Positions 35,085 through 46,446 of a stretch of DNA of 64,000 nucleotides are shown here, one piece after another. Under the pieces are notes generated by a model. It did not search any database, was not told where the DNA came from, and worked only from the letters and a program-made list of their open reading frames with translations. Both the position numbers and the translations under genes were made by a program. The first letter of the stretch is position 1; the number at the start of each line of letters is the position of its first letter. This DNA is from Triglochin maritima (lineage: Eukaryota; Streptophyta; Magnoliopsida; Alismatales; Juncaginaceae): NCBI GenBank assembly GCA_963682175.1, contig OY821786.1, positions 21,567,501 to 21,631,500 on the forward strand, read 5' to 3'.

Positions 35085-38000
35085 ATGCGAGGTTGGGCTT
35101 GTTCTGGTGAGAGCACTCGACTCGAGAGAGTGCATTCTTCTGAGATGGACGGTCTTGGTGATCAACCATCTCCGCCTCGTGCTCCTTTGGAGCAAGAGGC
35201 CGAGTCGTCTCGTGGTGGCGGGGGAGACCGGGTTCCATACATGGAATACCTCGGTCCGCTTCCGCCACCACGTAGATCTCCTTCTCCTCCTCCTCTGACT
35301 CGAGAGGAAGGGAGATTCGGTCAGGATCGAGTTCTTGGTGCACCACCACCTTTAGCTTGACATGATAGACCGATGACTTTGTGGGAGCAGACCCATCCTG
35401 TTCGGGCCACGCAGCCTTCTTGCATAGTTGTTCCCCCTGCTCGTGGGAACAACTATGAGCCGAAACCTCAATATGTGAGCATGCTTCCAACCTTTACTGC
35501 CAATAAGGAGGATCCGTATATCTTTATACGCGAATTCGAGGAAGTATGCTCCATGTTCAAGCTTCAACAACTTGAAGAGGATTCAGTCCGGTTCAGGATG
35601 ATTTCTTTCGCATTGAAGGATAGTGCGAAGAAATGGATGTATAGCCTCCCGGCGAGCTCGATGCGGTCATGGGATGACTTTGTAACCGTCTTTCTGAAGA
35701 GATTTTTCCCTCAAAGGAAAACTCAACAGATACGGCACAGATACATCAAATGTATCAGACCGAGACCGAATCATTTCATGGTTTCTTTGAGAGGTTCAAG
35801 GACCTTCTCCAGCAGTGCCCTCATCATGGATTTGAGTTATGGCAGCTGTGTCAAATTGTTTATGAGGGCATCAACTACAACACCCGCACATTGTTGGAGT
35901 CGATGTGTCAGGGTGACTTCCAAATTAAACCAATCGAGGAGGCATGGGATACTTTTGAGTCCATGGCTGAACGTACCTTCGAGTGGGATACCATGGGAGA
36001 GCCACCAGCCGCCAGGTGTTCTGGTCGAGCTGGATCCTATCAAGTTGACTCATCGATCGCGTCTGAGGCGAAAATGGCTACTCTCATGCGTAGGATTGAG
36101 AGTTTAGAGTTGGACCGAGCTCCTGTAGCTCAGGTCGCTACTCCCGAGTGTGGTAGGTGTGGACTTACGGGCCATGATGACATGGAATGCGCTTACGCTC
36201 CAAGGGATACTGAGCATGCGAATGCAATGTATCAACAGAGGCCCCGTAACGACCCGTACAATCAGTCCTACAACCCGAGATGGCGTAACCATCCTAACTT
36301 CTCTTGGGGGCCTTGTGGGGGTCACAGTCAGAGCTCGCACGCTCAACCTCAACCTCCACCTTATCAACCTCCACGCCCATCGGTGACCTACCAACCCCCA
36401 CATCAAAGGTCTCTGCACCAACATTACCGACCTGCTCATGCCTTATCGTCGGGTTATTCCAACCAGACTCCACCACCCCAGCGGGTTGACCCTAAGGACG
36501 CTTCTTGTGATCCGACCTTTCAAGTGTTGCAAAGTACAGTCAAGGCTTTGGAAATGCAGGTTAGCCAGTTGGCTCATCAACTCCATGAACGCGAGAAGGG
36601 TCAATTCCCGAGTCAACCTGAGGTGAATCCTCGGGGTACCCATTCTCAAGGAAGGACACCTTTACCTCATGCCACCTCTGAACCGACCCATCATCTTAAT
36701 GTGATTCATACTTTGAGGTCTGGTAAGGAGGTGGATAACCACATTGGGGTACCTTCTTTGTCGTCACCATCTTTGAGTGAGCCGGATCCTGAGGCTCCCT
36801 CCACAAATACTTCCAGGAAGGAGCCAGATCCTGTGGTTCTTTCTACATTTCCTTCGACAAAGGGGCCGAACCCTGAGGTCCCCTTGTCTCCTCTTGTGTC
36901 GAAGGAACCAGATTCTGAGGTCCCCACTCATGTTTCTTTGGACCTGAATGCTGGGGTGCCTTGGCATCCTTATGCCCCAAAGGCACCATTCCCTGAGCGC
37001 CTTAAAAAGAAAACCTCTGATCAGCATGACAAGATGGTTGAGATGTTTAGGCAAGTTAAGGTGAACATCCCTCTGTTGGAGGTGATTCAACAAATGTCAC
37101 CTTATGCCAAGGTTCTCAAGGACTTATGCACCAAGAAGAGAAAAACTCATGTTCCCAAGAAAGCTTTTCTTGCGGCTAACGTGAGTTCTTTGTTGGCACA
37201 ACCCATGCAAGTCAAGTACAATGACCGTGGTTGTCCTACTACCTCTTGTGTGATTAGTGATGTGCCCATACATCGAGCCTTATTGGACCTTGGTGCATCT
37301 GTTAATCTTCTACCATATTCTGTCTACGTCCACCTCGGTCTTGGAGACCTCAAACAAACAAAGACCACTATTCAATTGGCTGATAGGTCTATGAAGAAAC
37401 CGAGGGGTGTGGTGGAAGATGTGCTGATCCAAGTAGGAGAGTTCATTTATCCAGTCGACTTTTTTGCCTTGGATACTGAACCTGTGCCAAACCCACTTGG
37501 ACAAATTCCTGTCATTCTGGGGTGACCATTCCTTGCGACTTCCACTGCATTGATCAATTGTCGCAATGGTCTGATACGCTTGACTTATGGTAGTCAATGC
37601 GCTGATTTTAACATCTTCACCATCGGCAAGAAGCCAGGTGCCTTCAATGACCCTGTTGGGGTCAACCTTATCCAGGGTTTGGATGAGATTGAAGTTGAGG
37701 GCACCTTCAAGTATTTCAGAGAATTGTTCGATGAAGCTCCTGAAGGTGGTGAAGATGTTTCACCTGGGCTGGCACAAGAAGGTGCCTTATGTTATGATCA
37801 TGTGGCCTCAGAGCCACATCCTTTTGATCACGTGGCCCTTGAGCCACATCCTTTTGATCATGTGGCCCTTGAGCCACAGCCTTTCGATCATGTGGCTTTT
37901 GAGCCACAAGATACCATTTTTATGGCCTCTGGGCCACATGATCTTCATTTTGTATCTGCTGAGGACCCCATGTGGGTTAAGAATCAACCACCTGATAACC

Positions 38001-38191
38001 TTCAACCTGATAGAGGTTCACATCTCATTCATGCCTCCTATCTTGCTCACTCACAAGAGGCATCAAACGACCACAACGCTTATAAGGGTATCAGGTGGTC
38101 AAACAATTCTGATTTGTATGTCACGAGCCCATGCATGTTCATTTTGGCTCGAGTGATGGCGGGTTCCCATTTGATGTCCCTTGACATATGA
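35085..38191 (+). pseudogene. gag-protease gene of the nested element
   Basis: An N-terminal Pro/Arg-rich part (35085-35360) ends in a stop at 35358-35360. Capsid follows from 35373 (YVSMLPTFTANKEDPYIF, REFEEVCSMFKLQQL). A frameshift near 35730 moves to the frame 35750-37525: TESFHGFFERFKDLLQQCPH, zinc knuckle CGRCGLTGHDDMEC, a long Pro/Gln-rich linker, then aspartic protease (LLDLGASVNLLPYSVY with catalytic Asp, and QIPVILG). TGA at 37523-37525 sits where an Arg codon is expected before PFLATS. The frame continues open to 38191 with four repeats of F-D-H-V-A-x-E-P-x-P and the tail MASGPHDLHFVSAEDPMW. It needs a partner for RT and integrase. Confidence 0.8.
37796..37915 (+). repeat. 30-bp coding repeats in the Gag tail
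   Basis: Four tandem copies of ttgatcatgtggcccttgag-ccacatccttt (10 codons, FDHVALEPHP-like). Each contains tgtggc/gagcca inverted segments. A single related unit (ALEPHD) is found in the gag-only ORFs, so expansion happened in this lineage. Confidence 0.85.
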
Positions 38192-39760
38192 AGATGGGAG
38201 CCCATTTGTTGTACATAAAAAAATAGAAAAAAGAGAAAGAAAAAAAAATACAATAAAAGACTCCTTCAGTGAGCATCGATTGTTGTGGGCCCCAACCCTT
38301 GAGTATTTGGACCCCATTTCTTTCACGTATTTGTATCCCTTCCTTAGTATCTCACAGGTTTTGAGGGAATTTGGGTTGTGTCCATCAACATAGCCATAAT
38401 ATTCCCTGTGTCCTTCACATTGGTGAGATCTATTCTTTTTCATGCATAAATCCACATAGTATCTTGCTCGCATTCGTTGAGGACAATGCAAGAACTAGGT
38501 GTGGGGGGGTGTTTTACGTGTGTACATAGTCGAGTCTTTTATTTTGATTTTGTTTTCTTTTGTTTGCATTGTTAGGGTCATGATAGTGTACTGCATTTAA
38601 TATCGATATATCTGCTTGCCATGATCCTTGGGTGACTTGTCTTCTTTTGCTTGTCTAGTGCTTCAAAATTTTCACATTTCTTTCCAAATATTCATGTGTT
38701 TGCGAAAGAAAATGTTTTGTGGGTTTTGCGTGCGTTTAGCATGTGCAAAACCGTTGAGAGGCAAAGTAAAAAGAAAGCTCCCAAAATTGTCTTGAACTTG
38801 ATGAATTAGGATATTTAGTACAGTGGTTTTAGGATTTATCGAGTCGTTAGGATGCACCCCAGTTTTCCTTTGGGGGTGAGTAATCATAGGGTTTCAGTGC
38901 TCAAACATTTAAAGAAGTTCACCCTAAACCTAGTGAGTCAATAATTCGTGTTTGTTAACTTAAGGAAGTTTGTTGTTGTCAAGGACCCTTTAAATCTTGT
39001 TGTGAGACATTAAGTGTAGGGGTTTTGGTTCATGTGTAGATAAGAAATAAGTGAGTAGGTGTTCTCTCTTCTCGCACGGCTCCTATCACTCGGGAAAGCA
39101 GGTCTGAGGGGACTTTGTGCCTGGTGCTTTCGAGTCATCTGACTTGGGATGCGCCGACTGAACTCCCGTTACACGGGTGGTAGGGATTGCCCTATGTGGT
39201 GATTTGGGGAAAGGTGTACGTGATAGTGTAAGTCCTCATGGGCAATGATGCACGAAACCTAACCCTGGGAGAATGAAGCTCCAACTAACAAAAAGAAAAA
39301 GAAAAAAAATGAGAAAAGAAACAAAAAGAAAAAAAATTGGGAATAAGAACCTTATTGGACTTTACACTTTGTAGCACTTGAGGATGTTGAGGTTGTCCAT
39401 GTCTTTCACTTAATTCCTTATTTAGCTTGCATGAATGGTTTATTAGGCTAGGTGTGGACTGATTACCTATATAGAGTCGGCCCATAGGATTACCGCGTCC
39501 ATTGATCGACAAAATATTTCCAACGAGTCGAGGTCTAGATTGAATAATGCATCTTGTTCGGATTTTGTGGGTATATCCGCTGAAAACCCTCAGGAGACAA
39601 CACTCCTCCTCCTTGGCAACAAGGAGGTTTAACGGCTTGTTGCACGTGCTAAGTGCAACCGTGATTCCTACGAAAGTGAGTTAGGATTTCCTGTTTCTCG
39701 TTTGCTTTTCTCTTTCTTTGTTTTTCTCGGGACTAGCAAAAACTTAGGTGTGGAGGTATT
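38192..39760 (+). other. 3' noncoding region and polypurine tract of the nested element
   Basis: Landmark gttgaggacaatgcaagaac followed by aggtgtgggggggtgtttta at about 38478-38515. Paired hairpins at 39608-39659. The purine tract aggtgtggaggtatt at 39746-39760 abuts the LTR start. Confidence 0.7.
39608..39659 (+). other. Paired RNA hairpins near the 3' end
   Basis: 39608-39627 forms an 8-bp stem (CCTCCTTG/CAAGGAGG) closed by a GCAA tetraloop. 39639-39659 forms a 7-bp stem (GTTGCAC/GTGCAAC) with a 7-base loop. Equivalent structures occur at 44623-44674 (loop GCGA) and, on minus, at 10704-10749, 5190-5235 and 47934-47990. Confidence 0.65.
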
Positions 39761-39774
39761 TGATTGACATCATG

Positions 39775-41266
39775 TCTCATACTCCATAAAAATGTGGTGT
39801 TGCACGACGTCGGAACTTATCCCTTAGATGTCCCTCAAGGACCACCCAATGGCTGATTTGTGCTCCTTTAGGACTTGAATCAGACGTTCTTCCTGATCAC
39901 CAGTCAACGTCGATGAAATAATCACCAGAAATCACCTATTGGGACCAAGAAAAACGTGTTTCAATTCCTTCGGGAGTTCTTTGAGCTCAGGCGTGGGTGG
40001 CTCCTCAAGGAGAGGCGTGATATCTAGGTCGAGATGTAAGATAGGAGGAGCTCGCATGTACTGAACAACATACACAACATTGCTCAACTCAACCCCGTCC
40101 TCTTCATGATCGGAGTCATGCATGAAGTAATCATTTAAATTCTCATGAATTAGGGGGTACTCTTCTTCCAATTCTTCTTCCAAGTCCTTGATAAGATTAA
40201 CTTCCATGGGGTCCTCGAAAGATGTCAGCTACCTAGTCATATTGAACACATGGAATGTCGCGGTCAAGTTCCCGAACGACAATTTTATGAGTCCGGTACG
40301 ACAATTGATCAAGGCATTTGACGTCGCCAAAAAAGGTCTACCCAAAATCAATGGAATCTGAGAGTGGATAGTCTTAATTGGTTCGGTCTCAAGGACGACG
40401 AAGTCAACCGGAAATATGAAATCACTGACCTTGATTAAGACATCTTCAATGACCCCCAACGAGACTTTGATCGAACGATCAGCCAACTGCAAAGTTGTTT
40501 TCATAGGCTTAAGAGTTGCTAGGCTTAATCGTTGATACACAAAAGCATGTAAGAGGTTAACCGCCGACCCTAGATGTAGCAAAACGTTATTAATGCAAGA
40601 ATCCCCAATGATACATGAAATTGTTGGACTGCCGGGGTCCTTCAATTTCACGTATGTAGGGTTCGAAATGATAGAGCTCACATTAGCCGCTAAAAAGGCT
40701 TTGCTAGGGACGTTGGTTTTCCTCTTAGTTGTACAGAGATCCGTCAGGAATTTTGCATAGGGAGGTATTTGTTGAATCATGTCTAACAAAGGAATGTTGA
40801 TATTCACTTTCTTAAATATCTCCAACATTTTATCCACACTGTCATTCTGTTTCTTAGACAACCCACTAGGATAAGGAGCTTTTGGTAGGTATGTCTTGGG
40901 CGGAGCCGGAGAAGGAGGCATTGGTGTATTACTCTCACCCTCGGCCTCTTTCTCACCATCATTCCCACAAAGGGGCTGGACAGATGGATTTTCTGGCAAG
41001 GAAACGTGGTTGTTGACCTGCTTCCCATTTCTCAGGGTCACAATGGCATTAACATGGTTCATAGGTTCTTCCACGTAGTTCACTTGCCCCCTGTGGTCTT
41101 GAACTTGCATTTTGCATGTTCGAGTGCTGTTGAGCACGGGGGTTAGCCACAGGTTGGCTAGGCAAGCTCCCTCTCTCTCTCTCTCATGTACAGACTGAGC
41201 CAACCGACCCACCTGAAGCTCTAGAGATTTGATGGTCTGCTGATTCGAAGTGAGAACTTGACTCAT
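39775..41266 (-). pseudogene. Protease and linker of the inverted Athila-like body
   Basis: 41266-40229 is one open frame: coiled Gag tail, PKTYLPKAPYPSGLSKKQND, then the aspartic protease. The active-site motif reads LLHLGSAVN, so the catalytic Asp (D-L-G in the sister copies) is now His. The later IPLILGRPFLATSNALINC is intact. 40207-39932 is the acidic linker leading to RT, broken after HVFLGPNR. The matching RT continues only beyond the nested element, at 32509. Confidence 0.8.
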
Positions 41267-42476
41267 GGACGATATAAAGTTTTTACAGAGTTCGCAAGTC
41301 CACGAGTTATGTTCTCAAGTGAATTAAACTGGGTTTCCAAGTTGTTTGAATTTAGGAAACCTGGTTGGTTGGTGTTCTGACTTTGGGGTGGTTGATGAGA
41401 CTGTGAATGCATGGGAGGGTAGTGTGGTCGGTTAGGTGGTCGAGAAACGTTTGAAGGACCACCTAAGGCATTGTTATGGTTCCATGAAAAATTAGGGTGG
41501 TTCCTCCATCCAGGGTTATATGATGATGAATATGGATCATTCCTGGATCTATCATAGATCGCATTTACATGTTCCATCTCAGGAGGAATGGATGCCCACT
41601 CACCCCCTATATGACCTATCCTACCACATAAATGACATGGAACTGAACCAGATGCAGACACATGAGATACATCGTACTGGTTTTGGAGGTCAATCTAATC
41701 CATACGGCGCATTAAGGCCGCCATGCATGCCTCGGTGGCCGTAGTGGTATCGACGGCAAATGCGGCACCCGATCTAGTCGAGTTTGCATTTGCGATCGTC
41801 GATCCTATGCTAGATGATGCAGGTGGTTCCCTTACACTCCCCCATTGGATGGTTGTTCTCAGCGAGGTCTTCTAGGAAAGCCCATGCCTCCCTTTCATCC
41901 TTTCCTAAGAACTCTCCTTGACACATGGAGTTAAGGAGCGTTCGGGACGTGATGTGAAGACCCTCGTAAACAATCTGACACAGGCACCACAACTCGATGT
42001 CATGGTGAGGGCATGAGGATAATAGCTCCTTGAACCTCTCTAAGTATGCATGGAATGATTCGGTCTCATGTTGATAGAACGAATTGATTTCGTTCCTCAA
42101 TTTTTGAGTCTGATGATTTGGAAAATACTTTTTGAGGAATGCAGACTGGCAATACGATGCATGAGGGTAGAGTTGTACGGCTCGTGTAGCATCGATCACG
42201 GAAAGCTATGGGAGCGACAACTGGAAGAACATGTAGAACAGGTGGGTCCAGCAACTGCTCCTCCTCACGGAAATTAGCAGCCATTGAACCCGGACTGTGT
42301 GCGACACGAGAGGAGGAAGGCATCGAGAAATCGACTACCGAAGCATGGTTGACAATGCGCCTCGTCAAACAACCACTCTCGTCTCGTGCCCACGAAAGCA
42401 TGCACGAAGGTGCACACACACAACCCAAAACTTTTTTTAACAAAGAATGTACGTCGAGGAGAAGACGGGGGAACAC
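41263..42476 (-). pseudogene. gag pseudogene of the inverted Athila-like body
   Basis: 42476-42066 has an N-terminal region (NHASVVDFSMPSSSRVAHSPG) and TTLPSCIVLP. The frame then jumps to SAFLKKYFPNHQTQKLRNEI (42199-41810), so about 90 capsid codons present in E2 are deleted. ESFHAYLERFKELLSSCPHH follows. 41661-41263 carries the zinc knuckle as CHLCGRIGHIGGEW, with the last Cys replaced by Trp. Several frame changes. This Gag could not assemble normally. Confidence 0.8.
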
Positions 42477-43456
42477 AGGAGAGAAAGAATGACTTAAGAG
42501 AGAAGAGAAGAAGTCCTTATGCTACGGCGGATGGGTACAGGTAGAAGCACACAAGCAAACAAGGCTCAAGCAATCCTAAGGTCGATATAGGTCCTTACAG
42601 CTAGACGACGCCTAACTTCAAGGTCACACGGCCTCAACACGCCTCACCTCCCTATTACGAGGACCACAAAGCCCAGCAAGTGAGACAAGATCCGGAGATC
42701 TCGTCTCTCCTACTAGCGACAGAGTGGGCAACGCCGATCAGGTCATGACGGTCGAGACCGGATCACTCTCCTAATGCGCCCGAAATCCTTAGGGTCAATG
42801 TCTACTTGGTTTTAAAAATTAGGCTCTTGATTAGTGTGGTTTGTGGGGTGAAGGAAAGGGTGATGAAATCCCCCACCTTATCTTTTATGCGACAGCCCCT
42901 CCTTAGTAGTGTTTTGGAGTCTTAATCTAACAATCAACTCTCCAAACAAATGCTCAACTCACACTTGTTTCAATGCACTTCCTACTAACTAATGCATGTT
43001 CATACGAAATGCATGAATGAGAGTAGAAGGTGCGTACCTCACGCTAACACTCAGCAACTGAAAATAAAGCTAAAATAAAAGACAATCTACATGCCTACGT
43101 CGCATACATGATGCATGACCTAAACAAGAAAGAATGCATAATCTTTTGCTTTGGGTTTTAGGGTCCAAGTTGCTTAAAGGAGGTTTGATTATTGATCTGG
43201 GAACAAACTATAAGTCAAAACATGCCAAATCAAGTCCCAGATCACTAAATCAATTATGGAAACAAGCTCAAGAAACAAGAAGGGAAACTGGGCACACTAG
43301 ACTGCCAATTGGCGGTCTCCGACCGTTGATTGGCGGTCCAAAGTGCCCAGGTTGGCCTCCAACTTCTCCTGCTGCCTCCCCTTGCGACTCCAAGTCTCCT
43401 GAAACAAAGAAAAACTACAAGACACAAATTAAATCCACTTGAATCGTCCAAACAAG
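42477..43456 (-). other. Inverted 5' leader of the Athila-like body
   Basis: Conserved GC-rich block about 42550-42790; palindromes at 43300 and 43321. It ends at gaatcgtccaaacaag, about 20 bases short of where the primer site should be; neither primer site nor LTR follows in this orientation. Confidence 0.7.
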
Positions 43457-43512
43457 AGGCTGCTCACCTCCCTGTGGACGACCCGTATTTGACACGTCTT
43501 CACCGACGTCGT
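43457..43512 (+). repeat. Isolated LTR-end fragment at an inversion breakpoint
   Basis: gaggctgctcacctccctgt through gtcgtgcac equals the last part of the plus-strand LTR (27113-27174) without its final 25 bases. It lies between inverted leader and plus-strand 3' tract. Confidence 0.8.
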
Positions 43513-44775
43513 GCACCTGGTGTATTCACGTTTGTACATAGTTTGTGTTTTTTTTGTTTTTTTTGTTTTCTTTTGGTTGTACTGCTAGGGTCATGTTAGT
43601 GTGCCACATTTAACATTGATATATCTATTTGTCATGATCCGTGGGTGACTTGTCTTCTTTTGCTTGCCTAGTGCTTTAAATTTTCACATTTCTTTCAAAA
43701 TCTTCATGTGTTTGCGAAAATGTTTTTGTAGGTTTTGCGTGTGTTTAGCATGTGCAAAATCGATGAGAGGCAAAGTAAAAAGAAAGCTCCCAAAATTGTC
43801 TTGAACATGATGCATTAGGATATCTAGTTTACTAGCCTTAGGTCTTATCGAGTCGTTAGGATGCACCCCGGTTTTCCCTCGGGGGGCGTGTAATCATAGG
43901 TTTTCAGCACTCAAACATTTAAAGAAGTCAACCCTGAACCTAGTGTGAGTCAAATAATTCATGTCTGTTAGTATAAGAAAGTTTGTCGTGGTCAATGGCC
44001 CTTAATCTATTTTTGTGAACTTAAGTGTAGGGGTTTTGGTTCCCATGTAGATAAATAAATAATTGGTGTTCTCTCTTCTCGCACGGCTCATATCACTCGG
44101 TAAAGTAGGTCTGGGGGGACTTTGTGTCTGGTACTTTCGAGTAATCTGACTTGGGATGCACCGACCGAACTCCCGTTACACGGGTGGTAGGGATCGCCCT
44201 ATGTGGAGATTTGGGGGAAGGTGTACGTGATAGTGTAAGTCCTCATAGGCAATGATGCACGAAACCCGACCCTGGGAGAATCAAACACTAATACAATAAA
44301 ATGCTATAATGAAAAAAAAGAGAAAAAAAAAAGAAAAAGAAAAAAAACAGTGTCAAATAAGAACCAAAATGGACTTTACACATTGTATCACATTAAGAAG
44401 TTAAGGTTGCCCATGTCTTTCACTTAAGTCCTTAACTAACTTTCACGAATAACTCATTAGGCTAGGTGTGTGGACCGATTACATATATAGAGTTGACCCG
44501 TAGTATTACCGCGTCCCATGATCGACAATATGAGTCCAACGAGTCGTATAGCTAGATTGATTAATGCATCTTTATTCGAATTTTGTGGGTGTATCCGCGA
44601 AAAACCCTCAGGAGACAACACTCCTCCTTGGCGACAAGGAGGTTTAACGGCTTGTTGCACGTACTAAGTGCAACCGTGATTCCTACGAAGGTGAGTTAGG
44701 ATTTCTTGTTTTTTTCATGTACTTTTTCCTTTCTTTGTTTTGCTAGGGACTAGCAAAGGTTAGGTGTGGGGTATT
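43513..44775 (+). other. Plus-strand 3' noncoding region and polypurine tract of the composite element
   Basis: Matches 38510-39760 of the nested element. Hairpins at 44623-44674. The purine tract aggtgtggggtatt (44762-44775) abuts the 3' LTR. Confidence 0.75.
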
Positions 44776-46153
44776 TGATTGACATCATTTCATGCTTATA
44801 TTTGTATCTTATATCAATTATCTTTCACCTAAATAATGATATCTTACTAGTTTTATGTTTGAATTTCAGAAATAAATAGGTTTGAAGAGATGAAGCATAA
44901 AAGGAACCAAAAGTTGGGAAAATGGACTGAATTGTGAGATCTGAGGACTGAGATGCAAGGGAGAAGGACCTGAACGTAAGACCGAAGGACCTAAGAGCAA
45001 AACAAAAAACTCCATACCATCACGGGGAGTAGTTTAGCAATTCGATTCGGGTCGGAGCTCCAACAAGCCAAGTAAATGCATCCAAGACCAGCAAATATAC
45101 CAAGAAAAACCCAAAACAAAAATGAGCGAGATCCGGATCCTGTAGACCGCCAATTGGCGGTCTGGATCTTCCCGGATCCGCTGAGATTTCTGGATCATAA
45201 GTATTAGTGTTTGTTTAGGCTATTTTTGGTATTTGGTTAGTCCCACATCAGGGGATTGTCCCGGATTGCCTTTTTCTATGGCTATAAATAAAACTCTTCA
45301 CCTTCTAATGTAATGACTTCACATTTTGAGTGGCTATTCTTCCTACTGAAGTGAGGTCTTGAAGCACACACTAAAGTGGGAGGATGCTACTTGAATTGTG
45401 AGTCATCTTAATAAAAGTTTCTTCATTTTGTTGTTTGTTTCATTATGTTTGTTTTACTTTGCTTAATTTCATTTCATTAGTTTTAATAGCTTAGTTAATA
45501 TGCTTTCTTTGCTTAGTTTAATAATTAGTCTAATGTAGAGTGAGTAGTTTCATCCCCTTTGGGGGGTGGAGTAGATGTTCATACATGCAAATGAGAATGG
45601 AATAAATGCTTTATTTACAATGTGTTGATAAAACATGAATGTATGCTTGCTTGTGTAGGATAGAATTTATAACTTGATGAGTTTTGCCAAAATGATTAGA
45701 CACTTCTCACACTTGTTAAAGTTCTGAAATAAACAACTTGTATATGTAAATGTTAGTCAACTAGGTTGGTGAATGGATTGATAGGTTTTGCCATAACACT
45801 TAGACACCTCCTATGCATGATAACACCACCTTCATTTGGGCTTAAAGAATGTGTTCAACTCCCACCTCTTTGCATGTGTGCACTCACTCCACCACTTAGG
45901 GGTTTTTCCACTTCTGAATTCCAGCACTCTTCTTTCGTTCTTAGTTAAGGTTTAGTTAATCGTTTGTTGCTTTCTTTCGCATTTCGTATTTCGTAGTGTA
46001 GTGTAGAGTAGAGTAGGATAATCAAACTCTCTTCCCTATTTTCGCCACTTGATTATTGATAAACAAGAGGTTGTTTACCTCCCTGTGGACGACCCGTATT
46101 TGCCACGTCTTCACTGACGCCGTGCACTTGCGGTTTAATTAAAACGTTCGACA
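44776..46153 (+). repeat. 3' LTR of the composite element
   Basis: Pairs with 25820-27199. Palindrome at about 45145-45162, TATA ctataaataaaactcttc near 45280. Ends acgttcgaca, followed by catac. Confidence 0.9.
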
Positions 46154-46446
46154 CATACATTTGTTTTTGGTCCATTGATTAGGATGTTGACAATGTTGAA
46201 GTGTTGATATCCCAACTATAATAGAGTTAGAATTTGAAATGGATTGAGGTTGTCTTTAAATGCCGTGAACATGTTCTCCTAAAAGGTATATACGGGATTG
46301 TCCTATGTGGATACGTCATGGCGAAAAATAAACTGGAACATCTAGAAAATTCCAGTCAACTTTCACTTCAACATCAAATTTTATTGACGACATACAAGGA
46401 AAGGTTTTAAGACATTTATGAAGATGTTGGAGGTGAAGGAGTTCAT
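46154..46446. other. Unassigned DNA between the composite element and E3
   Basis: Starts with the right target duplication catac. No gene or familiar repeat recognised. Confidence 0.4.

Larger units (their letters stand above)
32603..39774 (+). mobile_element. Nested plus-strand gag-protease Athila-like element, 3' LTR lost
   Basis: 5' LTR (32603-34008), primer site, leader, gag-protease ORF, 3' tract and purine tract (39746-39760) are in normal order. Only 14 bases of the 3' LTR (TGATTGACATCATG) remain before minus-strand linker sequence resumes. No target duplication is visible; instead the flanks share a 390-bp duplication. Confidence 0.8.
25820..46153 (+). mobile_element. Composite Athila-like retrotransposon with inverted body
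   Basis: The outer LTRs (25820-27199 and 44776-46153) are both in plus orientation, nearly equal in length and very similar. The insertion is flanked by identical catac at 25815-25819 and 46154-46158. A plus-strand primer site follows the 5' LTR and a plus-strand purine tract precedes the 3' LTR, so the frame of one normal insertion is present. Inside, however, leader, gag, protease, RT, RNaseH, integrase, env-position ORF and 3' tract all read on minus (43456 to about 27621), and another plus-strand element (32603-39774) splits that body. Confidence 0.85.

Noticed and set aside
35085..35360. Separate 91-codon protein before the nested gag
   Set aside because: It corresponds in position to the N-terminal part of Gag in E2 and probably belonged to the same frame before the stop at 35358.
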